A stretch of 64,000 bases of DNA from NCBI GenBank assembly GCA_030248215.1, contig JASANG010003025.1, forward strand, positions 1-64,000, written 5' to 3'. The DNA is from Enoplolaimus lenunculus. Taxonomy: Eukaryota; Nematoda; Enoplea; Enoplida; Thoracostomopsidae. Of the stretch, positions 22,234 through 33,200 are shown piece after piece. Under the pieces are notes generated by a model, which was not told the origin of the DNA, did no database searches, and saw nothing but the letters and a program-made list of their open reading frames with translations. Both the position numbers and the translations under genes were made by a program. The first letter of the stretch is position 1, and each line of letters begins with the position of its first letter.

Positions 22234-22791
22234 ATGTTATGTAATGTTTTAACTCAAGACTTGTCAGAAACTAACATCAACGATGACGATCAGTACGAAA
22301 TACACGCAACATACATCATTGCATTAACATTTTTCGTTACAATGGCATTAATGACGTGTAAAATTGTCTGTTCAACGTCCGAAAAATCATCGGCGCAAAG
22401 CCAACGTCCCATACACAGAAGAAAACGCGCCAAATCAACTATTACAGGAAATATTTATTCAGCACCAACACTGTCGCCTGCTGAAAACGCAGCAAACACT
22501 ACAAAGCCGTATCATAATCGTAAAAATTGGTCAAAATTGACGTCAAAACGAATAGAAAATGGTGCAAAATATCACTTAGTGAATAATTTTAGTGCCACTT
22601 GCTTGCTACAATCGGATGAGTGTCAAATGTTAACCTCAAAATCGTCACAGATTTTGTCCAAAGCGGCCGAAGACTTGGAGCAAATTACAGACCGTTTCAC
22701 TGGAGTAATTCAAGCTAAGACAGAAGAAAATCAACAAATCAATGAATTAACACCGTTGACGTTCAACACAGATACACCGTTTGCGGTTTAA
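22234..22791 (+). CDS. Unknown single-pass membrane protein, 185 aa
   Basis: From ATG 22234 to TAA 22789-22791. Seen: a 25-residue acidic N-terminus (SETNINDDDQYE), one hydrophobic span at about residues 26-45 (TYIIALTFFVTMALMTCKIV), then a strongly basic segment (RPIHRRKRAKS). This predicts N-out/C-in topology by the positive-inside rule. The tail (about 120 residues) is polar, rich in Asn, Thr, Ser and Glu, with a helical-looking stretch (SQILSKAAEDLEQITDRF). Codon flow and composition differ clearly from the surrounding repeats, so I think it is real coding DNA. The 5' end is uncertain: the frame is open further upstream through the T-rich array, and the exon could start at an AG such as CTTGTCAG|AAAC with an unseen upstream exon. 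No family recognised. It lies opposite to, and downstream of, the last visible filamin exon. Confidence 0.5.
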   Translation: MLCNVLTQDLSETNINDDDQYEIHATYIIALTFFVTMALMTCKIVCSTSEKSSAQSQRPIHRRKRAKSTITGNIYSAPTLSPAENAANTTKPYHNRKNWSKLTSKRIENGAKYHLVNNFSATCLLQSDECQMLTSKSSQILSKAAEDLEQITDRFTGVIQAKTEENQQINELTPLTFNTDTPFAV

Positions 22792-22802
22792 TAATCAATA
22801 CT

Positions 22803-22947
22803 GTGGACCCGCAGCCAGAAAATGAGTACAGGGGACTCAGTACCCTCTAGAAGAATCCCCTCGTTTTGGCATCGTTTGCAAGTCATGTAAATTCTCTGCA
22901 TGCACTTGTTGTAATTGTTTTGCACCCCCAACCGAGTGAAACTGGTT
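22803..22947 (-). mobile_element. MITE family A-related copy
   Basis: Subfamily shared with 62102-62272: CCGCAGCCAGAAAATGAGTA, GCAAGTCATGTAAATTC and CTGCATGCAC blocks. The right terminus is not evident. Confidence 0.5.
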
Positions 22948-23159
22948 ACAGAACTGCAGTACTGAAATGAAATATGGGGAAAGGTCAGGAGATCAAACAA
23001 AGCGGATATGGTGGGATAGGATATAGTCGTCCCTAAAACTTTTTGAATGAAATTAGAAAAGAAACAATTTAGGAACCAGCTGAGAAGGGTTGAGCAACTG
23101 TAACCCCGTTTCCAATACGTATTCATAGTTAATGTTTTGCTAATTCTATCTTAAAATCA

Positions 23160-23351
23160 ATATTTCCAGCGTTTTTTGTGTGATGCCCGTATATGCGGGG
23201 CTGATTGCGGTGGTTTGTAAGTCAATGTCATATGAGATTTGAGCTTTTTAAGTTCACCCTATTATGAGAGCTCGAATTGTAATGTTAACGTTGATTAAAC
23301 ATGAGATTTTGTGTGACCCGGCTGCACCGGATATAACGTGAATCCCGCATA
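23160..23351 (+). mobile_element. MITE family J right-end fragment
   Basis: Matches 25970-26132 in order: GGTTTGTAAGTCAATGTCAT, AGCTCGAATTGTAATGTTAACG, CATGAGA and the terminus GGATATAACGTGAATCCCGCA. Confidence 0.65.
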
Positions 23352-23840
23352 AATTTCTCATTTTAAATATTTGTTGTTTTTTACAAACTTTGTTTTGTGT
23401 CAAAGTTTTTAAATTATGCCAAAAATGGAAAAAAAATGAAATTTAATCAAATTTCAACACTTGATTCATGTATCATTTTTCTTCACATTTACGGTTAAGG
23501 CTTAGGCTCAGGCAAAGGCTTAGTTTGAAACAAAGGAGTAAACAAAACTGCAATGGCAAATTGCCAAGAGCCGAGTAGCTTGTTTAAATTGCAGTTCAGT
23601 AAAACCGTTTTCAACTATAAATTAAGGTCAATGAATTCTTGTTTAAACATAGAGCACTCGTTAGTACCCGCCTATGCCGAAACTGGTACTGAACCGTAGC
23701 AAAATTATTGTGAACAACGCATAAGCTTACGCTTGCGACAAAAAAATCACAGCATATGGAATTTTAGCACAAAATATATGGTGCGATATACAAAGATAAT
23801 TGGTACTTATAACCGTTGCGTGACTGAATAAACTAGGGGG

Positions 23841-24000
23841 ACGCTCTACGTTTCAATAAACTGATTTTCACCCGGCACTGTACGTCGCCGTCCGTCGCCG
23901 TTCGTTACCGTTCGACTATGCGGTGTCGCAAGTGAATTACTCACGTACGATACCGTACGGCGCCGGACGGCGCCACACTCCAAGTACAACGCTACCCTTA
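23841..24000. mobile_element. MITE family B copy, diverged
   Basis: GTCGCCGTCCGTCGCCGTTCG and GTACGATACCGTACGGCGCC interior, with right end AAGTACAACGCTACCC. The left end is weak. Confidence 0.55.
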
Positions 24001-24117
24001 GGATTTATACTTAAATTAAGCATCATGTTTAGGCTAATGTTACACACTTGAAATAACATTAATCTAAATTAATAATAGTAGCTATGTAATTAACGTTCTA
24101 ATTTCTAACAGTCTTAC

Positions 24118-24238
24118 CTAGAACACCAGTTTCTTCATTTGTATCCACTGTAAAGCGACAGGGAAATGAAACCAATCCTCGATGGAGACCAGGTCCGTAC
24201 GCAAGAATAGCGGATTTACGACACGGTTGTACGTTGAC
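24118..24238 (-). CDS. FLN: Filamin exon 12, start of Ig repeat 4
   Basis: Acceptor GGTTATAG|GTC, donor CTAG|GTAAGAC, 121 nt, phase 0 in and 1 out. Reads KSAILAYGPGLHRG and CRFTVDTNEETG, the classic first strands of a filamin repeat (AYGPGL, FTVDT). It is the last filamin exon I can find in the window. Confidence 0.9.
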
Positions 24239-27200
24239 CTATAACCAAAACATTAAATTGCTAAATATGCAAATTAGGTTATAGCTAACCTGTTAATCTC
24301 AGTTAGCGTAGACTATGAGCAACTCAGTGCAAACTTCAACAATTACTACGCGTATACGCAGTGCGAAGTCTTTACAAGACGTAATAGAGCCGACCGTCGT
24401 TCGAGCGTCAAGTTCCTACAGCCGAAAGGCGATGGCAATCACCTGCCGGCTGTAGGCGATTCGGCATTTTAATGTTAGCTTAAAAGTATATGTCTTAGAT
24501 GAAATAAAAAAATATTCATATGAGAAAGAGTTAAATATCGAAAATCTTCCATTGTTACTGTTGCTTTCAGTATTGAAAAATAACAAAAAATGTATCCATG
24601 CAAATGAAACATCTTTGTAACAAGAGACTTGTACCTACTCAGAAACTACTCAGGGTTGCGCTATACTTGACGTCCGTCAACGTCCGTCACCCGTCCGTCA
24701 CCGTCCGTCACCGTGCGGCTCTCGTATGGCGCCGTCCGTCACCGTGCGTCATCTGTACGGTGCCGTCCATCACAGTCCGCCACCATACGTTATCGAACGT
24801 GAGTTATTTGCGTACGATACTGCACGGTGACAGACAGCGCCGCACTGTGTCGGACGGCATCGTACAGTGTCGGACGGAGCTGTACGGGTAATGGATGGCG
24901 CCGTACGGGTGCTGGACGTTGTCGGACGGCGCCGGACGGTACCGTGCGGGTGACGGACGGCGCCGGACGTCAACAAAAGTATACCGCAGCGCTTATGTAG
25001 TTTTTGAGTTCATTAAAGTTTAACTTAAAATAGGTCATATTCCAAACGAGATTAAGCGTAACCTACCAGTTAGTTTAGTTTATCTAGAAAGTAAGTTTAA
25101 CAATGCTAGATTTAGCTTAAGCTTAAATCGAGTTACTTTAAGGTTTGAGTGAGTAATATTTTTAGTGAACTATGCTTAACCTTTTTACGAACCGAATTTA
25201 CTTCTACAGAACGTCAGATTCATTTTGATTTGCAGCTGAAAATTAGGCTCCGGAGCAAATGATATATGTAATTCGTTTTTAAAAATATTGGATCATTTAT
25301 ACGGGGTTCACGTTATAACCGGGGCAGCGTGGGACACGTTTTGTCCCTATCAGACTTTTGGGTAACATTTTGTCTGTTTGTAAACACCATATCGTATTCA
25401 AAAATTTGGATTTGTCTGCTAATATCATCTGTAGGTCACCTTTTGTCCTTCAATATCATACGATATTCGAGTTATTGTCTGCGAATATTATATGATATAT
25501 TTTCGATTGTATATTTGAGGTAACGTATCCAAATTATCCTGTTGAATATCATATAATACTAGAATGTGAAATTTCAATTTTTTAATTATGAAGCTGTGGA
25601 TGTAAGCGATTTTGTGTCGGATACGTTTTGCAGGAGTGTATTTAGTATTTAAAACACATCTGTGCCTCTGCTGTTCGACTTTTAATCCATTTATCCGCAT
25701 CCAAAGATTACGCTGTCCCACCGAATATCATATGATATTCGTTGAAATTTTAGAATATCATATGATATTCGTTGAAATTTTAGAATATCATATGATATTC
25801 GTTGAAATTTTAGAATATCATATGATATTTGTTGAAATTTTAGAATATCATATAATATTCGTTGAAATTTCAGAATATCATATAATATTCGTAGAAATTT
25901 TAGAATATCATATGATATTCGCATAAATGTCCCACAGTATCACGTGACATTACAATCCCTTGCACACACTGATAATTTTAGAGCATTGGTTTGTAAGCTA
26001 TGTCTTATGATATTTGTGTTCTGTCAGTTGACCCGAGATAAGAGCCCGAATTTTAACGTTGACGTTGACGTTGAATCAACATGAGACAAACCGTGTCCTG
26101 CCTGCTCCGGTTATAACGTGAATCCCGCATTAGAAGTTACCTTTCAGGTCATTAGGATAATGTACCTTTTCTATATGGTAAATTGAATTTAGTAACGTTT
26201 GATGCACTAATTTAAAATTTACCGGACCTTGAGACCACTGGCGTTAATGTCTGTTTTTGCCTTTAGTCGTTCTTAATTTATATGCCGTTGTGGTCACTAT
26301 TATGCGGCTTTTCGTTTTCTCACGGGGCTGCAATAGTGTAAGCTTAAGTTTTAGACTAACTTTTTATACTTTCTTTCAAACAATTTTATGATATTGACCA
26401 TTTGTACATGAAATGCATTCTTTTTAAAAAATACAATTAAAACCAACTGCATTTCGTACTTCAAACTAGGAATTGGCCAGATCTCAGGGGATTTAGATCC
26501 GGATCCGTATCAAATACGACTACTGGATCTTCGAATTTGAAGTTTGTCAATTTCACTGTGTTGATTTTAACTCAGAGTAAGTTGAATCCACTCAAATGTG
26601 ACAGCTCTGAATTAGGTCTTTCACCGAACCCAGATTTCTGAATTAATCGAACTCATTCTGAGTTAATTAATCCACTCGCCCGGAATTAAATTATCTCAGG
26701 GTGAGTTATGTAATTAGCTCAAACGCAACCAGAAATAACTAATTCACTCTCTGAGTTGATTAATCAACTCGTCGGATTTTACAGAGTTATTGTCATTAAT
26801 ACTGGAAATTTAAGGAAATTTAATACCTCGTAATGTGGTTTACGAACCGATTTTCCGTCGACTAAAACCACAATATGATGTATTCCAACAGAAACTGGTT
26901 TGTATTCGTATTTCGATACGCCAGGTTTGACAGTTCTCTGTTGAACCGGCAATGGGATGTTATCTGAAAAATGTAATAAAAATAAACAAATTCATGTTAA
27001 AAAATAAACAAATTCATGTTCAAAAATAAACAAATTCATGTTGTTCAAAAAGAAACCAATTCATGTTAAAAAATAAACAAATTCATGTTCAAAAATAAAC
27101 AAATTCATATTCAAAAATAAACAAATTCATGTTAAAAATAAATTTATTAAGCTGAAACACGCGCTATACGCAACTTTGGTATCATTCGTGCTAATTTTCA

Positions 27201-30200
27201 CACCTGTAAACAAACAAAAACTGCAGTCCCGTAGTCAGAAGGGGACCAAGGATCTCAGCTTCCCTCCCCCCTGGAAAGATTTACGCCTCACCTAGAAAAT
27301 TTTCAACCTTGCTTGTTAGTCATCGAAAACGCTTGTATGCCCCTCCTGAAAAGTGTTTAGCTCGACCCGACCATGGTGAGCTGGCCACGAGCCTGTAAGA
27401 CTACTGTGACAAATAACTCAGGTGTGAAGCATTGTTTAATTTCACCTGAAGCCTAATTTTCAAATTGGGTATTGACCACGCGTCGTCAGGGTGGGTGGTG
27501 TTTACCTCCAAACAGTCATAAAAGCTTGACGCTCGAGCAAGAGGGGTCTCTTACGTCTTAGAAATATTTGTACTATGCATACGCTCATTAACACTAATGC
27601 ACATCCTTGTATTACGTTTACAAGCTTTGAACTGTTTTACATATATGATACTGTATGCAATAAAAGATTGTGATGTTGAACAATGCAAAATATTGCAACA
27701 CAACCTATACTCACCCGGGCCTGTCACAGTAATTTCAAACCGCAAATGACCGTATCCATACTGAGCAGATGCATCTACAGTAAACTCAACTGTGTCTCCA
27801 ACTCGAATCCCATTTGCTTGTAGTCCACGGCCCCAAACGATGATTGGCTCAGATTCAGAAACACCTAAAAACGTACCAAATTGTGCCGAGTGCCGATATT
27901 CTCAAATGCTTATAGCCCACCCGCGTCACCAGGTAGCGACAGGTTTTTCAAACTGACAAAACCTCTGCAATTGCGGATCACAAAATTAGTACAGAAATAG
28001 AGCAAATCAAATGGGAAAAATGTGCTAAATTTTGAACCTCATCGTGCATTATTTCGCATGTCACAAAGCCTTGTACCCAATGGCGGATCCACGGGGGGGC
28101 ACCCCGGCCGGGGGCCCCCCAACAGCATCTCGACAAAAGTTATATAGTGTCAATTGCTATTCTACGCTGTTTATTTCTCTGTTTTATACACAATAGTATA
28201 AGCACGCTTTAAAGTTTCTTGGCCCTGGAGTCATTTATTGCGATATAATTAACGGATTCTTATTAGGTATACGGACTCCTATTGATTGGGACTCAAAATG
28301 GGACCCCCTCTTATTTGGGTCACTACAGTATGGGTCAAAAATATGTTTATTACCTGTGAAATTTTGCCCCCCATTTTGAGATCCTGGACCGCCACTGCAG
28401 TTGTACCAACTGACGATAGGTGCTACACGCATTAGAGAATACGGGCCGAGGTTCCAAAATATAGTTGCAGTAAAGTTAAACAAGCGGATAAGCACCATTC
28501 TAATCTGGCAGGGGACTAAGATAGGGTGAACATCCCACGAAGCGATCTATTTTAATTTTAAATTAGAAATAATTTAGTTAAAACGTACTAATTTAAATGT
28601 AACATAACCGACTATTTTAGTGAGTTGATTTTAACTCAGAATGAGTTGAATCACTCTGTCTGAGCTAGGACTATGAGAACTAAGAATTTTAATTTGATTC
28701 TATTCATTCTGAGTTAATTAAACAACTCCACCCATAGTCAACTCGCCTCAGAGGGAAAATCAACTCAACTCGCAGCGAGTGTTAATGCTTACTGATATTA
28801 ATTCAGTAATAACCAACTCGTTAACTGAATTGATTAATCAACTCATTGGAATTTACAGTGATTACTAGCAGGTGATATATGCTATATATCTGTGATAATT
28901 CAAGTGACTAAAACAGTTAGGCTAACAGACACCGATGTGTACAAGGACCAATACTGCGTTATATTCATAAGCTTTAAAATAACCTACTGGATGGTACAGG
29001 CCAAAACATTTTCGCTTGTAGAAAATTTATACAAAAGGTTGTACGAATCTACGACAAGCGTAAGCTTATGCCTACCTAAGCATAATACTAGGTGAAACAC
29101 CTAAGGGTGGTGGTATACTTGGGACGCGGCGCCGTCCATCGCCGTCCATCGCCGTCCGGCGCCGGCTGTCCACGTAGGTCAACGTGCGGTATAGTATGTA
29201 ACGACAGTGCCGTACTTTTTTAACAGTATAACGCCACTGTTAGCCTAAAGTGTAAGCCTAACAGTGGAAACAAATTGTTGAGTCTATAAGATTTCGGATT
29301 ACAAGTTATTGGTCAACGACTTATTCGGACGCCGAAATGTCCTGATATCAGATTTAATGCCTTGATGAAATGAAATCCTGGCTACATCCGCACTGTAAAT
29401 ACCAGTGAGTTGATTTGAACTCAGGATGAGTTGAGCACACTGAGAAGACTGACCTCTGAATTAGGACTTTCTGAACTTATATTTCTGAACAAAATCAACT
29501 CTTTCTGAGTGAATTAACCAATTCGCTTGGAATTAACACAACTCAGAGTGAACATCAACTCAACTTAGAGTGCGTTTAATGTTTGCTTTCATTAATTGAG
29601 AAATAACCAACTCTTTATCTAAGAAACTAATCAACTCATTGGAATTTACAGTGTTGGATAATTACCAGCGTCAACATCAAGCCGAAATGGACTCTGGCTG
29701 ATTGGTTGATTTCCATAAAACACGTGGACCGAGTGTGGACCACACATTCGAGGAATGTACCGGAGTAGCCAAACGGAGCCTTGTTCGTCATGGCCAGTTG
29801 ATCCTGCATACTTGAAAACCTCCTTCGATTCCCGAGGAACCATCACTTTGGTTGAATTGGTTAATTCAACCTTAGCTCCGTTTGGTTGGGATATCACTGC
29901 GCCAGGCGGCAACTCACAGTTGAAATCTAAATTCAAATTAAAATAGAAAGTTAATTAACTCAGAACGAGTTGAATCAACTTAGTATTATGAGCTCAGATA
30001 GTCCTACACTCAAACTGAGTGATTTATTCTGAGATAAAATCAACTCACAATTAAAACTGTACCCTGTAGAAATCGCTCCACAAGCTTTAAGATGGCACTG
30101 ATGCAAAGTCTTGTAACCATTCTGATTACAATTACTTTAATAAATGGTTGATAGTGAAATTTTGCTAAGTTTTACTTAAACTAGTTAATTTTTAGTCAAT

Positions 30201-33200
30201 TCTTAGCGTAAATTCAATCAAATCTTAAATCAAAAACTATATTTTAGAACTACAATCGATAGAATAAATAAAACATTTACTTACTATTACAATTTATACT
30301 AAGATTCATCTAAACAAAAATTGTCTAAAATTTAACACAATTTCGCTTTGTATAATTTAATAAAAGTACACTGTATATCCCCCGTAATCAACTGAACTCA
30401 GTGCGGGAATCAACTCAACTCAGAGTGAGTTAATGTTTACTGTTATTAACTCAGAGATATCTAACTCTGCAGCTGAGTTGATTAATCAATTCAACTAGCG
30501 AGTTGATTATTTCTGAATTAATACCAGTATACATTAACTTACTCTGAGTTGAGTTGATTCTCACTTTGAGTTGAGTTAATTCTCACTATGAGTTGAGCTG
30601 ACTCTAGGTGAGTTGATTTATTATTTCAGAATGAATAGAATCAAATCAAAATTCTGAGTTCCGTTAATCCTAGATCAGACAAAGTGATTCAACTCATTCT
30701 GAGTTAATATAAACTCACTGAAATTTACACTGTAAGCTGTTCTCTAAATTTTCGCTTAAGTCTAAAGCCGAAGGCCTTATCTTTAAAAATGCGCGTGGGT
30801 GGAAATGTACAAGAGCCAATTAAAAGGTGAAAATTTGCTAATTTACCTGGTACGGCAACTTGAAATTCACACGACGTATCCACGGTGGCAGTTTGTAAGC
30901 CATGAACGGCCGAATTTGACGTATTTGACAATATCACAGGATTTTTGACACAAATCACAAACGGTGATCCATTGATATGCGATCCACAGTATTTAACATC
31001 GATCTGAAACAAAACAAAAACAATTTTTTATTGGTCACTTTTAAGTTACATTTTTTAGAAACTCAGCCATTATAAATCAATAGCGAAAAGTTATTAAATC
31101 CATCGTTGACTTGAAGAAAAATATTTCAAAACAACGAGTTACATTTTACCAATGGTAGACTGGTCATATGGAATACAGCGTAAACGCCTGATGCGTCGGT
31201 TGGAATTCGGGTTATTCAATGGAATGAAAACATTTTTGGTTATATCATTATTTTTGTAAATGGCGTGGTTTATATTAAAATGCCAGAATCAATTAATTTT
31301 TTACTACAAGTCAAAATAACGACACGCTGGTTTGATGTTAAAAGTAATGTATCTTTCGAATTAAATGCGTAAATCTAGCCAAAAATAGATTTATTTATTT
31401 ATTTATTTATTTAATATATAAATTTATTTATGTATTTATTTATTTAGTTATTTAGGTATATATAATACTATGCCACGACACTATACAATTCGAGTTCGTT
31501 ACAAAATTATAAAGTTATGTGATCCTGGTGTAGGGAACGATCTTATGCCCCCCATACCCAGGGTTAGAAAACTGACCAAATGTTGACCAGGTATCATTGG
31601 CACGTATGTGACGTCATACGATATGTGACCAGAATTGGTAATATAGGCAGACATGATAACCTGAAAACAATTCTAAATTACTGTGGTTTCTAATGGGCTG
31701 AACGGAACACTGTAAATTTAAGTGAGTTAATTAGTCAATTCAGACGGAAAGTTAGCTATTTTTGAATTAAACTGAATAAATCAGAATGATTTATATACAC
31801 TCAGAATTACGAGTTCTGATAGTCCTAACTCAGACTGACTGATTCAACTCGGTCTGAGTTGAAACCAACTCACTGAATTTACAGTGAAAGTACCATAAAA
31901 CAGAACATACGTCAATTTTTATTCTGACTTCTCGTGTGTCCTAAATTGCAAGAAGGATAAGACAAAGAAAACAATCACTGTAAATTCCAATGAGTTCATT
32001 AATCTAATCACATAAAGACATAGCTATTTCTTGTTATTTCTGAGTTAATAACAGTAAGCATTAGCTCGTTCTGAGTTGATTTAATTTATGGTGAGTTGTT
32101 TAATTTAGAATTAGTTCAATCTATTCAGAATGCTGACTTTTGAAAGACAATACAACAGGTTAGCCAATAAACAGCCGGATTTTATATCATATATCATAAC
32201 AGCGTTGATAACTGCGCTGTAAATAATTCCAGTAATTTGATTTTAACTCAGAATGAGCTGAAGCCAGTTAGAAGTCTGAGCTCTGAGTTAGGTCTTTCAT
32301 AACTCAGAAATCTGAATTGATTGAACTCGTTCTGAGTTAATTAATCAACTAGCCAAGAATTATATCAGCTCAGAGTGAGTTAATATTTATTGTTGTTAAC
32401 TCAGCAAAATTCAGAAATAGCTAATTCTCTATCTGAGTTGCTTAATCAACTCATAGGAGTTTACAGTGTTTTGTAGAATGGATTCCAATTCTAACTTTAG
32501 CATTTGCGAAAAAATTCCTAGACAAAGTATTCTGATTTATTCAAAACACATATTGTATATAAATTCCAGTGAGTTAAATGAGTTAAATCCCCTCAAAAGT
32601 ATAAGCTCTGAATTACAACTTTCAAAATTCAGGTTTCAAAGGCAATTCAACACATTCTGAGTTAATTAATCAGCTCACACGTAGTTAACTCAACTCAGAG
32701 TTAGAAGCAACTCAACTTTGAGTGAGTTAATGTGTGCTGTTACTATATCCGAAATAACGAACTCGCTATCTCAGTTGATTAATCAACTCACTGGAATTTA
32801 CGGTAAAAGTTATAAGAAACTATTGGCGACTTGTATGGCAATTGGTGTTTTAGACGCAACTAGGAAAAGCAACTTTATCAGTACATAATTCCACTACACT
32901 GTATATTCCAGTAAGTTGATTTTAGCTCAGAATGGATTGAATCCACTCAGAAGTGTGAGCTCTGAATCAAGACTTTCAAAGCTCTGTATTCTGAATTGAT
33001 GGAACTCATCTGAATTAATTATAATCAATTAACTCATTGTTAAATCAGCGCAGAGTGAGTTAGTATCTACTGTTGTTAAGTCACAAATAACCAAAAATAG
33101 CTAACTGTTTTCTGAGTTAATTAATCAACTCGCTGAAATTTACAGCGATCTTAGGAAAATTTCCGCTGCCACCTCCAGAAATTTTCAATCCCACTCGACT

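Larger units (their letters stand above)
27889..28446. mobile_element. MITE family H copy interrupted by a hAT-like element
   Basis: Left half from GCCGATATTCTCAAATGC to CACAAAGCCTTGTACC; right half from AACTGACGATAGGTGCTACA to GAGAATACGGGCC. Comparison with the intact copy at 17181-17400 shows that the two halves join exactly at the hAT-like insertion. Confidence 0.7.

Noticed and set aside
25723-25924. CRISPR-like array
   Set aside because: Repeats are directly contiguous without unique spacers and the setting is an animal genome.
25612-25926. Open frames on both strands reading EYHMIFVEIL and ISYDILKFQR repeats
   Set aside because: By-product of a 30-bp palindromic array; not protein-coding.
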